A stretch of DNA of 27,125 nt from an uncultured Eubacteriales bacterium (GCA_949742895.1 CATJRT010000063.1:1-27125), one strand, 5' to 3'. Positions 1 to 7,973 are shown, counted from the first letter of the stretch. Made by a program: numbers and translations. Notes: generated from the sequence alone by a model not told the origin.

Positions 1-696
1 ATTCTGGAGGGCCATCAGGTGACGCTGATGAAGGACATCGCCATGCTGGACCAGATGTACGACCTGAACACCAAGTACTACAAAGAGCTGACCATGTATA
101 TCCTGGCGGGCAAGAAGGCGCTGATGAAGGCCCGCAGCGAAACGCTGGAGGAGTTGCGCCAGAGGGCCGCTACCACCGGGGCCCAAGAGGACGCACAGAA
201 GTATAACGATTATGCCAACCTCTGCAACCGCTTCGAGAAGAAGCTCCATGATCTGGAGCTGACCCGGATGATTTCGATCCAAATGGGTCCCCAGACCCGG
301 CTCATCCAGAACAATGATACCCTGATGCTGGAAAAGATCCAGTCCTCTCTGGTGAATACCATCCCGCTGTGGAAGAGCCAGATGGTGCTGGCCCTTGGCC
401 TGGAGCACTCCCGTCAGGCCACTGCTGCTCAGTCCGCTGTCACCAACATGACCAACGACCTGCTGCGCCGCAATGCGGAGATGCTCAAGATGGGCACCAT
501 CGAGACAGCAAAGGAAGCGGAGCGCTCCGTGGTGGACATCGAAACCTTGCAGCACACCAACCAGCAGCTCATTTCCACCTTGGACGAGGTAATGCAGATC
601 CAGAAGGACGGCGCACAGAAGCGCAAGGAGGCCGAGTTGGAGTTGGGCCGCATCGAGGGCGAGCTCAAGCAAAAGCTGCTTGAATTAAGGGGCTAA
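1..696 (+). CDS. TelA/KlaA-family toxic anion resistance protein, C-terminal part
   Basis: The reading frame is open from base 1 (first codons read ILEGHQ), so the gene starts upstream of the window and about 231 residues are present. The internal GTG at 19 is unlikely to be the true start. The segment LKYYKEL-like 'TKYYKELTMYILAGKKAL' near the beginning, the following long helical region, and 'RMISIQMGPQTRLIQNND' with later coiled-coil-like Glu/Lys/Gln-rich helices are typical of the C-terminal half of TelA proteins. The family is linked by name to tellurite and other toxic-anion resistance, but its biochemical role is not settled; in Firmicutes it often lies near membrane or stress genes. 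The next gene begins within a few bases of the stop, so the two are co-transcribed. Confidence in the family is high, in the function low. Confidence 0.85.
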   Translation: MLEGHQVTLMKDIAMLDQMYDLNTKYYKELTMYILAGKKALMKARSETLEELRQRAATTGAQEDAQKYNDYANLCNRFEKKLHDLELTRMISIQMGPQTRLIQNNDTLMLEKIQSSLVNTIPLWKSQMVLALGLEHSRQATAAQSAVTNMTNDLLRRNAEMLKMGTIETAKEAERSVVDIETLQHTNQQLISTLDEVMQIQKDGAQKRKEAELELGRIEGELKQKLLELRG

Positions 697-702
697 TTGC
701 CA

Positions 703-1224
703 ATGAAATTATTAAAAAATCAAGCAGTGGCCTGGGTCCTCACCATTGTGATGATTGTTGCCGCAATCGGTATCAGCTATGCCAGAGCGCCCAAAGCCCC
801 GCATCCTGAGCCCCCCAATGCTCCGGCTGCATCCGATTCCTACGTATGGGATGACGCCGGAGTGCTGTCCAGCAGCACCAGACGGACGCTGAACGAGCGA
901 AACAGCCGGCTTTTGCGGGAGTACGATACCATCATCGGCGTAATCACCTGCGAGTACGGTGGGGACGATTTGTACAGCTATGCTTGGGAGCAGGCCGAAC
1001 AGATGGGGCTGGGCAGCTATGATATGCTGGTGGCGTTGGACATTATGGGCGATAACTATTATCTGCTGACCGGGAATGGTCTGACCCGCGACTTCACGGA
1101 CTGGGACAGTGCGGATTATCTTGACCGCTATATGGAAAAGCCCTTCGCCAAGGGGGATTACGACAGAGCCGTACTGGACCTCACCGAGATGCTGGAGGCA
1201 TGGTACGGGACCTATTACGGATGA
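703..1224 (+). CDS. TPM-domain membrane-anchored or secreted protein
   Basis: This 173-residue protein has one N-terminal hydrophobic helix (roughly residues 8-28) followed by a Pro/Ala-rich linker and a TPM-like domain: 'YVWDDAGVLSSSTRRTLNERNSRL' is the usual opening (xVxDxAGxLS...), followed by an alpha/beta core with 'TIIGVITCEYGGDD' and 'LVALDIMGDNYYLLTGNGL'. TPM domains occur in YgcG-like and photosystem repair proteins; some have acid phosphatase activity, but a function cannot be assigned here. I chose ATG 703 because AAGGGG at 687-692 sits about 10 bases upstream; a TTG at 697 immediately after the TelA stop is the alternative. It lies between TelA and a Pro/Gly-rich membrane protein in one apparent operon. 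Confidence 0.75.
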   Translation: MKLLKNQAVAWVLTIVMIVAAIGISYARAPKAPHPEPPNAPAASDSYVWDDAGVLSSSTRRTLNERNSRLLREYDTIIGVITCEYGGDDLYSYAWEQAEQMGLGSYDMLVALDIMGDNYYLLTGNGLTRDFTDWDSADYLDRYMEKPFAKGDYDRAVLDLTEMLEAWYGTYYG

Positions 1225-1240
1225 ACTGAGGAGGTGCTCC

Positions 1241-1843
1241 ATGGACCTGTTTGAACTGATTGTGGTGATCGTGGTTGTCATTGCGCTGATCGCGGCCATC
1301 GAGGGAGCTCACCGCCGCCGGTACCGCAGCGGCTACTATGGCCCCAGCTATGTTTATCGGCCCTTCTATTTCTTCCCGCCCCGTGCGCCAAGACCGCCCA
1401 GGCCCCGGCCTCCGCGTCCCGGTCCCGGTCCCGGACCAGGCCCTGGCTTTGGCCCTGGACCTGGTCCAGGGCCCCGACCCGGTGCGGGTCCACGTCCGAG
1501 CCCCGGTCCTCGTCCAGGCGGTGGTCCGTTCGGGGGAAGCCGTCCTGGAGGCGCAGGTCGCCCCGGCGGGTCCTTCGGGGGCGGTGGCAGGCCCGGCGGC
1601 GCAGGCCGTCCTGGCGGGTCTTTCGGAGGTTTTGGCGGTGCGGGTCGGCCTTCCGGCGGCATGGGAAAGGGCCGTCCTGGCGGGTCCTTCGGGGGCGGTG
1701 GCCGTCCTGGCGGCGCAGGCCGTCTTGGCGGGTCTTTCGGAGGTTTTGGCGGTGCGGGTCGGCCTTCCAGCGGCATGGGAAAGGGCCGTCCTGGCGGCTC
1801 CTTTGGGGGCGGCGGACGTCCCGGCGGCGCGGGACGGCGTTGA
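1241..1843 (+). CDS. Membrane-anchored Pro/Gly-rich low-complexity repeat protein
   Basis: Start ATG 1241 has a strong ribosome site (GAGGAGGTG at 1227-1235) and follows the TPM gene by 16 bases. The roughly 200-residue product has one hydrophobic helix at residues 4-23, a short basic/tyrosine-rich stretch (RRRYRSGYYGPSYVYRPFYF), a Pro-Arg segment, a run of GP dipeptides, and then repeats of the type GRPGGSFGGFGGAGRP. There is no recognisable catalytic domain. Such tails are expected to be disordered and exposed on the far side of the membrane from a short N-terminus. Glycine/proline-rich tails are common in proteins coded beside TPM-domain genes, so a structural partnership with the upstream gene is plausible but inferred. 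The opposite strand also has a long Pro-rich open frame, a by-product of the composition. Confidence 0.6.
   Translation: MDLFELIVVIVVVIALIAAIEGAHRRRYRSGYYGPSYVYRPFYFFPPRAPRPPRPRPPRPGPGPGPGPGFGPGPGPGPRPGAGPRPSPGPRPGGGPFGGSRPGGAGRPGGSFGGGGRPGGAGRPGGSFGGFGGAGRPSGGMGKGRPGGSFGGGGRPGGAGRLGGSFGGFGGAGRPSSGMGKGRPGGSFGGGGRPGGAGRR
1561..1838 (+). repeat. 114-bp in-frame tandem repeat, about 2.4 copies
   Basis: Copies begin near 1561, 1675 and 1789; identical landmarks (for example GGGTCCTTC at 1568-1576 and 1682-1690, and TTTCGGAGG at 1621 and 1735) are exactly 114 bases apart. Each unit encodes 38 residues of the Gly/Arg/Pro-rich tail. Because the unit is a multiple of three, gain or loss of a copy would keep the frame. 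The high identity between copies suggests recent duplication. Confidence 0.85.
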
Positions 1844-1886
1844 GCGGCGCTGAGGCAGGTTTGCTCCGGTTTCATTTGCGCATGAA

Positions 1887-1926
1887 AAGCGAAGGACAGA
1901 CGAAAGCCTGTCCTTCGCTTTTTTCT
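1887..1926 (+). terminator. Intrinsic terminator of the TelA-TPM operon
   Basis: A perfect 13-bp stem (AAGCGAAGGACAG at 1887-1899 pairing with 1908-1920) with an 8-base loop is followed by a T-run. It lies 44 bases after the stop of the Pro/Gly-rich gene. Confidence 0.92.
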
Positions 1927-2014
1927 ATTTTCTCCAAAAATAGATTGCGTCAGGGAGGACAAACACACGCCTTTGTAGAAAATGTAAAAAAGACAAGAAA
2001 TTGGCCGGAAGATA

Positions 2015-2023
2015 TGGTACAAT
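2015..2023 (+). promoter_or_regulatory. Extended -10 promoter for the Na/Pi transporter gene
   Basis: TGG-TACAAT at 2015-2023 matches an extended -10 element (TGn before the hexamer), in an AT-rich stretch between the upstream terminator and the gene. No good -35 is visible at the right distance (the base run near 1995-2000 is AAGAAA), which is common for extended -10 promoters. The leader to ATG 2094 is about 65 bases and holds a short GC hairpin (around 2055-2072). Confidence 0.55.
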
Positions 2024-2093
2024 ATAAAGGCAAATTAGGTATGACTTTGTAAGGAGGCGGGCGGTCTCCCGCCAGGAAGGAACGAAACGCGGT

Positions 2094-3860
2094 ATGGGCA
2101 TTGCGGATGTCATCTCACTGCTGGGCGGATTGGCCTTTTTTCTGTTTGGTATGACGCTTTTGGGAGACGGGCTGAAACGGGTGGCAGGTAGCCGGTTGGA
2201 AACCATCTTGGGCCGTTTGACCTCCAGTCCTATCAAGGGCGTACTGCTGGGCGCACTGGTTACGGCGGTCATCCAATCCTCTTCAGCTACCACAGTCATG
2301 GTGGTGGGCTTCGTCAACTCGGGTATCATGCAACTCGCCAACGCAGTGGGTATCGTCATGGGCGCCAACATCGGCACCACTGCTACCGGCTGGGTGCTCA
2401 CCCTGGCCGATGTGGAAGGGCAGGGGGGCTTTACCTCCGCCACGGTGTTTGCCGCTGTTGCCTTTGTTGGCATTATTCTGTACTTTTTCTGCAAAAAACC
2501 GTCGCAGAAGCATGTCGGGTTGATTCTTTTGGCCTTTTCCGTTCTGATGAGCGGGATGCAGGCCATGAGCGCCGCTATGGCGCCGCTCCAGGAAAGCCCC
2601 GCTTTTCTGGACATGATTTCCGCCGCCTCTAACCCGGTGGTGTCCCTGATCGTGGGCCTGCTGGTTACGGCGCTTATCCAGTCCTCCTCTGCCTCGATTG
2701 GCATTTTGCAGGCGCTGTCCGTCACCGGGGCCATCAGCTATGAGGTAGCCATCCCCATGGTGCTGGGTATGTGTATCGGCGCGTGTGTGCCGGTGCTGTT
2801 GTCCGCCATTGGGGCCAGCGCCGACGGCAAGCGCACAGCTGTTATTTACCTCTATTTCAACATCGTCGGCGCGGTGATGTTCCTGGTGCCCTTCTATCTG
2901 ATTCATGCCATAGCGGAGCTGGACTTTATGGCGCTGCCCGCCTCCGCCTTTGGGATCGCCGTATTCAACACCGTGTTCAAGATTGCGGCCACTGTGGTGC
3001 AGCTTCCCTTCACCGGGATGCTGGTGCGGCTGGCCAAAGCCACCATCAAAGAGCCGCCCTCTGAGGACGACGAGGAGTATGAGGAGAATCTGCTGGACGA
3101 GCGTTTCCTGGACTATCCGCCCCTGGCCCTGGAGCAAAGCGGTAGGACAGTAGGGCGCATGGCTTCGGCCTCGTTCAAGAATCTGAACCGCTCCATCGAC
3201 CTGCTCACCACCTTCAGCCAGGAAAAATATGAGAAGATTATGGCGCGGGAGAACGTGGTGGACCGGTATGAGGACCAGCTTGGCAACTATCTGGTCCGGC
3301 TGAACAGCCGGGAGCTGAACGAACGAGAGACTCTGGTCAGCTCCCAATACCTTCACTGCCTTACCAATTTGGAGCGTATCTCCGACCACGCGGTGAACCT
3401 GGCCTATCTGGCACAGGAGATGTACGAGAAAAAAATCGCCTTTTCACAGATGGGGGCGGAGGACCTGGACCAGGCGTCCGCCGCTGTGCGGGAGATGATT
3501 ATCCTCGCTCAGGAGGCGCTGGAGAGCGAGGACATGGACATTGCCCAGCGGGTGGAGCCGCTGGAGGACGTTATCAGCACACTGCTGGAGCGCATTAAGC
3601 TGCGCCATATCCGCAGACTGCAAAATGGCGAGTGTACTCTGGAGATGGGTTTTATCCTCAATGACTGTATTAACAATTTCGAGCGTGTGGCTGCCCACTG
3701 CTCCAACCTGGCTCTGGCAGTGCTGGAGCTGCAATTCAGTGGCGACCTGCGTTTCCACGACTACACCCGCGGCGTTCGGCAGGGAGATCAGCCCCAGTTT
3801 CACAAATGGCTGGCCTTCTATCAGGAAAAGTACCTTACATCCACCTCTGCTGCAAACTGA
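2094..3860 (+). CDS. Na/Pi-cotransporter family protein with C-terminal PhoU-like domain
   Basis: The 588-residue protein has an N-terminal membrane domain made of two inverted repeats, each with the family signature: QSSSATT at residues 61-67 and QSSSASI at 196-202, both preceded by the usual small/hydrophobic helix. After about residue 315 comes an acidic linker and then a helical cytoplasmic PhoU-like region (about 350-560) with paired helices containing 'ENVVDRYEDQLGNYLVRL' and 'LTNLERISDHAVNLA', the typical E/D-rich metal-binding type segments. The family (NptA/YjbB) moves phosphate with sodium, in some members as export that lowers cytoplasmic phosphate; direction and substrate cannot be decided here. 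AGGAAGGAA at 2074-2082 precedes ATG 2094. It is a single-gene unit with its own promoter and terminator. Confidence 0.9.
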   Translation: MGIADVISLLGGLAFFLFGMTLLGDGLKRVAGSRLETILGRLTSSPIKGVLLGALVTAVIQSSSATTVMVVGFVNSGIMQLANAVGIVMGANIGTTATGWVLTLADVEGQGGFTSATVFAAVAFVGIILYFFCKKPSQKHVGLILLAFSVLMSGMQAMSAAMAPLQESPAFLDMISAASNPVVSLIVGLLVTALIQSSSASIGILQALSVTGAISYEVAIPMVLGMCIGACVPVLLSAIGASADGKRTAVIYLYFNIVGAVMFLVPFYLIHAIAELDFMALPASAFGIAVFNTVFKIAATVVQLPFTGMLVRLAKATIKEPPSEDDEEYEENLLDERFLDYPPLALEQSGRTVGRMASASFKNLNRSIDLLTTFSQEKYEKIMARENVVDRYEDQLGNYLVRLNSRELNERETLVSSQYLHCLTNLERISDHAVNLAYLAQEMYEKKIAFSQMGAEDLDQASAAVREMIILAQEALESEDMDIAQRVEPLEDVISTLLERIKLRHIRRLQNGECTLEMGFILNDCINNFERVAAHCSNLALAVLELQFSGDLRFHDYTRGVRQGDQPQFHKWLAFYQEKYLTSTSAAN

Positions 3861-3868
3861 ACATAAGG

Positions 3869-3900
3869 AAAGCCCCGGCGCACGGCGCCGGGGCTTTGTT
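3869..3900. terminator. Bidirectional intrinsic terminator between convergent genes
   Basis: AAAGCCCCGGCGC (3869-3881) pairs perfectly with 3885-3897 around a 3-base loop, with a T-rich stretch following on the plus strand. It begins eight bases after the Na/Pi transporter stop and ends directly at the stop codon of the minus-strand ABC gene. The A-run on its left could serve as a U-tract for the opposite direction. Confidence 0.88.
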
Positions 3901-5730
3901 TTACCGTTTGAGTACTTTGGCGGCGTTTTCCTCTGCAAACTGTTTGCTGTACAGGTCGTGGTAATAGCCCTGCCGCTTCAAAAGCTCGATGTGGGTGCCC
4001 TGCTCCACTATTTTGCCGTCTCGGACCACCAGAATCAGGTCTGCCTTGCGGATGGTGGACAGCCGGTGGGCGATGAGGAAGGAGGTACGGTCCTGAAGCA
4101 GGTGGTCAATGGCCTGCTGAATGAGCTGTTCGGTCTGGGTGTCGATGGAGGAGGTGGCTTCGTCCAACACGAAGATGCGCGGGTCGGCCAGCACCGCACG
4201 GGCAAAGGAAATGAGCTGCTTTTCGCCGGTGGAAAGCCGGTCGCCGCCCTCGCCCACATCGCTGTCCCAGCCCTTTTCAAGCTTGGACACTACCGTGTCG
4301 GCGGAAACGGCCCTGGCCGCAGCCTCAATTTCGGCGTTGGTGGCGTCCAGCCGCCCATAGCGGATGTTGTCCCGCACGGTGCCGGAAAACAGGTGGGGGC
4401 TTTGCAGCACATAGCCGATGCTGGAGTGGAGCCAGAGCTGGCTGCGCTCCCGGTAGTCCCGTCCGTCGATGAGGATTTGGCCCTCCGTCGGCTCGAAGAA
4501 CCGGCAGGCCAGGTTTACCAAGGTGGATTTGCCCGCTCCGGTTTCGCCCACGATGGCTACGGTGGTGCCCGCTGGTATGTGGAGCGAGAAGTGCTCCAGC
4601 ACGTTTTCACCGCCGTCTGGGTAGCGGAAGGTCACGTCACGGAATTCGATTTCTCCCCGAATTGGCTCCCAGTTTTCCCTCTTGGGGTTGAAGGCGTCGC
4701 CGTATTTGTCGATGACCTCTGGGGTGTCCGTAATCTGCGGCTCTTCGTCCAGCAGGCCGGTAACCCGTTCGATGGAGGCCTGGAGGGCGATGAATTCCGC
4801 CAGGTTGGCCGCCAGGTTCTGGATGGGATCGAAAATGCCCATGGCGTAGGTGACAAATACGGACAGGGTGGCGATATCCAGCACCTGGCCGATGACCAAA
4901 TACCCGCCCTGGAGCAGTACGATGGCCACTGCCATGGAGGAGAAGAACAGCGCCAGGGGGATATACACCGCGTTGAGCCGGGAAGCCCGCACACCGGAGG
5001 AGCGCATGGATTCGGTTAGCGCACGGAAGCTCTCACCGCTGCGCTCCTCGATGACCAGGGTTTTGGAGGTCTTGGCCCCGGTGATGCCCTCGTTGAATGC
5101 ACCGGTGATCTTGGAGTTGAGCTTGCGCACCTTGCGGTTCCAGTGGAGGATGCGGGGTTGAAAGTACCCAGTGAGTCCGGCGATGATGGGCACCACGATG
5201 ATGACCACCAATGCCAGCTTCCAGTTGAGCATCAGCATGGACCCAAAGGCCCCCAGCACATAGAAGACGGCCCAGCACATATCCGGCAGCGCCCAGGCGA
5301 TGTTGCCGGCGATGCGGTTGGTGTCGTTCATCACCCGTGTGAGGAGATAGCCTACTGGAGTGACATTATAGAAGGAAAGGGAGAGGGTTTGCAGATGCTC
5401 AAACAGGTCCTTTCGCATATCCCGGCCCAGGTACATCTCCACGAACATGGAGCGCCGGGCAAAGGCCACCACCAGCAGGGCTTCGATTACGATGACCGCG
5501 AAGTAGACGCCCACAAAGGCAGGCAGGCCATCCAAGGTGTTCAGTTCGATGAAGTGCCTGATGGCGTACTGTTGGAACAGGGGGATGGCAACATCTACCA
5601 GGGCATCCAGGCCATTAAAGAAAATCATGCCTGCGATGACCCACTTGTAGCGCCCTAAAATGGGAAGGAGCCGTTTCCAGATTCTAATGTCAAAGGATTT
5701 TGTATACTCTTTTTCGTCGAACGCAGCCAT
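3901..5730 (-). CDS. ABC exporter half-transporter, permease-ATPase fusion (second subunit)
   Basis: A 609-residue type IV ABC exporter half: six-helix membrane domain in residues ~20-315 and nucleotide-binding domain from ~360. Motifs seen: Walker A GETGAGKS (395-402), Q-loop VLQSPH (~441-446), signature LSTGEKQ (499-505, degenerate compared with LSGGQ), Walker B FVLDE with catalytic Glu524, D-loop SSID, and H-loop His555. The partner gene is directly upstream and overlaps by one base (TAATG on the minus strand). The pair resembles heterodimeric multidrug exporters such as BmrCD/YheHI or TM287/288. Probable role: ATP-driven export of drugs, peptides or lipids across the cytoplasmic membrane; the substrate is not predictable. 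Confidence 0.9.
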   Translation of the reverse strand: MAAFDEKEYTKSFDIRIWKRLLPILGRYKWVIAGMIFFNGLDALVDVAIPLFQQYAIRHFIELNTLDGLPAFVGVYFAVIVIEALLVVAFARRSMFVEMYLGRDMRKDLFEHLQTLSLSFYNVTPVGYLLTRVMNDTNRIAGNIAWALPDMCWAVFYVLGAFGSMLMLNWKLALVVIIVVPIIAGLTGYFQPRILHWNRKVRKLNSKITGAFNEGITGAKTSKTLVIEERSGESFRALTESMRSSGVRASRLNAVYIPLALFFSSMAVAIVLLQGGYLVIGQVLDIATLSVFVTYAMGIFDPIQNLAANLAEFIALQASIERVTGLLDEEPQITDTPEVIDKYGDAFNPKRENWEPIRGEIEFRDVTFRYPDGGENVLEHFSLHIPAGTTVAIVGETGAGKSTLVNLACRFFEPTEGQILIDGRDYRERSQLWLHSSIGYVLQSPHLFSGTVRDNIRYGRLDATNAEIEAAARAVSADTVVSKLEKGWDSDVGEGGDRLSTGEKQLISFARAVLADPRIFVLDEATSSIDTQTEQLIQQAIDHLLQDRTSFLIAHRLSTIRKADLILVVRDGKIVEQGTHIELLKRQGYYHDLYSKQFAEENAAKVLKR

Positions 5731-7571
5731 TATGCTTCGCCTCCTTTCTCAATGAGCCTTCGGTCGTCGCTGCTCATCTGAATGTCGTAGATTTCCTTAT
5801 AGATGCCGGGGCGGGCTACCAGCTCGGCATGGGTGCCCACGTCCGCCACCCGGCCCCCGTCCAGCACCAGGATGCGGTCAGCCTGCATCAGAGTAGTTAC
5901 CCGGTGGGAGATGAGTATGACGGTGGCGTCCGCCATGCGCTGTTTCAGCGCGGCGCGGATTTTCGCGTCCGTCTCCGCGTCCACGGCGGACAGGGAATCG
6001 TCGAACACCATCACCGGGGCATTTTGCAGCAGCATCCGGGCGATGGCCACCCGCTGCTTCTGTCCGCCGGACAGCGTTACGCCCCGCTCGCCCACGATGG
6101 TCTCATAGCCTTCAGCCAGCTCGGTGATGGCCTCGTCCACACAGGCGATGTCTGCGCACCGGCGCAGCTCCTCCTCGGATACACCAGACCGGGTGATAGC
6201 AATGTTTTCCCGGATGGTCTGGGAGAACAGGAAGGGTTCCTGCAGGACCATGCCGATCTGCCGGCGCAGGTCCTCCCGACGGATGTTACGGATATCTACC
6301 CCGCCAATGGTGATGTGGCCCTGGCCCTCGCCCAGGTCATACAGCCGGTCCAGCAGATGAACCAGGGTGCTCTTGCCTGAGCCGGTGCCCCCCAGTACGG
6401 CAAAGGTGCTGCCCCAGGGGATAGTAAAGGACACATCGCGGAGCACCTCCTGTCCCTCGTAGCCGAAGGTGACGTGGTCGAACACGATGTCACCGCCCAG
6501 CTTCACGGCCTTGGCATCCGGGCTGTCCTGCTCCTCGGAGGAGTTCAGAATGTACCCCACACGGTCCATGGACACCCCGGCCTTACTCATGTCGGACAGT
6601 ACCCGGCCCAGAGAGCGCACCGGCCAGGCCAAGGCGGCGTTGTAGGTGGCAAAGGCAAGGAAATCCCCCAGGGAGAGCCCGCCGTTCACCGCTGCTACCG
6701 TCCCCGCCACGATGACCGCCATTACCTGGAGGCAGGTCAGAAACGCGCCGGAGGCCCAGTAGATGCTCAACAGCTTGCCGAGCTGGATCCAGAGGGCGGA
6801 AAAATGGTCGTTCTTCTCGCCGAAACGGTCGATTTCGAACCGCTCCCGGCCAAAGGCCCGCACCACCCGTACGCCAGTGAGGTTTTCCTGGGCACAGGTG
6901 GTCAGCGCACCCTCTGCCTCGTCCGCCACCAGGAAGCGGGAAGAGATTTTCTTATAGAACACGCCGGAGGCCAGCCCCGAAATGGGGATGAAGGCAATGG
7001 CTACCAACGACAGCCGCCAGTTCATGGACAGCATGATGCCAACATACAGGACGATGATAAATACAGTTCGTAATACCTCCATGAGTTGATTACACACGAA
7101 GGTGCGGATAACCTCTACGTCGGAAGTACAGCGCTGGATGATGTCGCCGGTAGCATGGGCGGTGTGCCACTGGAAATCCAACCGCAGGATATGGCTGTGC
7201 AGGTCATCCCGTATCTTTTTTACGAAGCCTTCCGAGCCTTTGGCCAGGTTGATGCGCATACCGTAGATACACACGCCCCGCGCCGCCGCAGCCAGCACCA
7301 CCGTACCCGCCGCGATCCACAGGGCCTGAAGCGGGTTGGCCCGGAGCTGCTCCAGGGGCAGCAGGCGCAGGACCAGGGCAGGGAGCTTGGGCTCCTGCAC
7401 GTCCAGCACCGAGTCCACCGTGACCCGGATGACCTGGGGTATGACGGCGTTGCAGATGGTATTCATCCACGCCAGCAGGATAGCTCCGATGAAAAAGCTC
7501 CAGTTTCCCCGCAGATACCGCAGGATCATCCCTGTTTTTTCGCGCCCTGACAATTTTTGCTGTGGTTCCAT
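5730..7571 (-). CDS. ABC exporter half-transporter, permease-ATPase fusion (first subunit, degenerate catalytic site)
   Basis: I chose ATG 7571 because AAAGGAGG lies at 7577-7584 on the minus strand; an upstream in-frame extension to 7646 lacks this and runs through a terminator hairpin. The 613-residue product has six membrane helices (about 20-330) and an NBD with Walker A GGTGSGKS (394-401), Q-loop VLQEPF (~442-447), canonical signature LSGGQ (500-504), Walker B MVFDD (521-525) and H-loop His556. Asp525 stands where the catalytic Glu is normally found. In heterodimeric exporters this subunit's Walker A/B faces the partner's signature, here the altered LSTGE, so the two changes fall in the same, presumably weakly hydrolysing site. 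It is first in the two-gene operon and sits behind an attenuator-like leader. Confidence 0.9.
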   Translation of the reverse strand: MEPQQKLSGREKTGMILRYLRGNWSFFIGAILLAWMNTICNAVIPQVIRVTVDSVLDVQEPKLPALVLRLLPLEQLRANPLQALWIAAGTVVLAAAARGVCIYGMRINLAKGSEGFVKKIRDDLHSHILRLDFQWHTAHATGDIIQRCTSDVEVIRTFVCNQLMEVLRTVFIIVLYVGIMLSMNWRLSLVAIAFIPISGLASGVFYKKISSRFLVADEAEGALTTCAQENLTGVRVVRAFGRERFEIDRFGEKNDHFSALWIQLGKLLSIYWASGAFLTCLQVMAVIVAGTVAAVNGGLSLGDFLAFATYNAALAWPVRSLGRVLSDMSKAGVSMDRVGYILNSSEEQDSPDAKAVKLGGDIVFDHVTFGYEGQEVLRDVSFTIPWGSTFAVLGGTGSGKSTLVHLLDRLYDLGEGQGHITIGGVDIRNIRREDLRRQIGMVLQEPFLFSQTIRENIAITRSGVSEEELRRCADIACVDEAITELAEGYETIVGERGVTLSGGQKQRVAIARMLLQNAPVMVFDDSLSAVDAETDAKIRAALKQRMADATVILISHRVTTLMQADRILVLDGGRVADVGTHAELVARPGIYKEIYDIQMSSDDRRLIEKGGEA

Positions 7572-7607
7572 AACATCCTCCTTTTCCGATGAAAGCCGCT
7601 TTGCGGC

Positions 7608-7640
7608 AAAATAAAAACGCCCCTCCTGTTCAGAGGGACG
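7608..7640 (-). terminator. Attenuator terminator ahead of the ABC exporter operon
   Basis: On the minus strand CGTCCCTC (7640-7633) pairs with GAGGGGCG (7625-7618, one G-U pair) around a 7-base loop, followed by TTTTTATTTT (7617-7608). This is a full intrinsic terminator located after the promoter and leader ORF and before the first structural gene, so transcription of the exporter requires read-through. Confidence 0.85.
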
Positions 7641-7647
7641 TCGCAAG

Positions 7648-7683
7648 CCTGTTCAAACAGGGGTGGAAATACTATCCAACCCC
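7648..7683 (-). promoter_or_regulatory. Competing leader hairpins (candidate anti-terminator region)
   Basis: On the minus strand, GGGGTTGGA at the end of the leader ORF (7683-7675) can pair with TCCACCCC (7667-7660), enclosing the stop codon. The overlapping CCCCTGTT (7663-7656) can instead pair with the adjacent AACAGG (7653-7648), or, with one bulged base, with AACAGGAGGGG (about 7630-7620) in the right arm and loop of the terminator. The motif TGAACAGG occurs twice. These mutually exclusive pairings are what an attenuator switch needs. Which fold wins under which condition is inference. Confidence 0.55.
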
Positions 7684-7779
7684 AAAGGTGCGCAAAAACC
7701 CCACTGATCCCATCGTTATCTTGCAAGAAAACAGCTTGGTCCCAATCCCCCACAGATTAGCAGCGGTGATGATAGTCAT
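7672..7779 (-). CDS. 35-residue leader peptide of the ABC exporter attenuator
   Basis: A short ORF with an excellent ribosome site (AAAAAGGAGG about 8 bases before ATG 7779) begins MTIITAANLWGIGTKLFSCK and ends FGVG before TAG at 7674-7672. It lies about 45 bases after a consensus promoter and 32 bases before the attenuator terminator, and its last codons form part of a hairpin. There is no similarity I recognise. In Bacillus subtilis the bmrCD exporter is preceded by the leader peptide BmrB and controlled by ribosome-mediated attenuation; the arrangement here is analogous, not demonstrably homologous. The likely role is to sense ribosome stalling by antibiotics. Confidence 0.65.
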   Translation of the reverse strand: MTIITAANLWGIGTKLFSCKITMGSVGFLRTFGVG

Positions 7780-7831
7780 ATTGCGCACCTCCTTTTTGTT
7801 GAAATAGCCGCCATTTTTTGACTGCCCACCC

Positions 7832-7860
7832 AGTATATACGCTGTCGGTACAGTTGTCAA
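7832..7860 (-). promoter_or_regulatory. Consensus promoter of the leader and ABC exporter operon
   Basis: On the minus strand TTGACA (7860-7855) and TATACT (7837-7832) are separated by exactly 17 bases. It is immediately downstream of the terminator of the preceding minus-strand operon, so the exporter is an independent unit. Confidence 0.88.
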
Positions 7861-7879
7861 GAGCTTTTTTAAAATGAAT

Positions 7880-7919
7880 TCATAAAAAGCGGCGGATGAT
7901 ACTTACATCCGCCGCTTTT
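7880..7919 (-). terminator. Terminator of the TRAP/amidohydrolase operon
   Basis: A perfect 14-bp stem (AAAAGCGGCGGATG at 7885-7898 with 7906-7919) and a 7-base loop. Read on the minus strand it ends in a run of five or more Ts. It lies 54 bases after the amidohydrolase stop. Confidence 0.9.
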
Positions 7920-7973
7920 GTGGAAGCATCTCCCAGCAGGCAAAACCCGGCCCATTTCATGGGCTGCGGATGG

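Noticed and set aside
1561..1838. CRISPR-like array or mobile element from the regular repeats
   Set aside because: The units are in-frame coding repeats with no unique spacers and no flanking inverted repeats.
1366..2022. A 218-codon Pro-rich frame on the minus strand
   Set aside because: It is the complement of the Gly/Pro repeats and runs through the terminator at 1887-1926; there is no ribosome site.
2041..2052. A three-codon ATG-stop frame in the Na/Pi transporter leader as a regulatory upstream ORF
   Set aside because: No ribosome site is visible in front of it and such short frames arise by chance.
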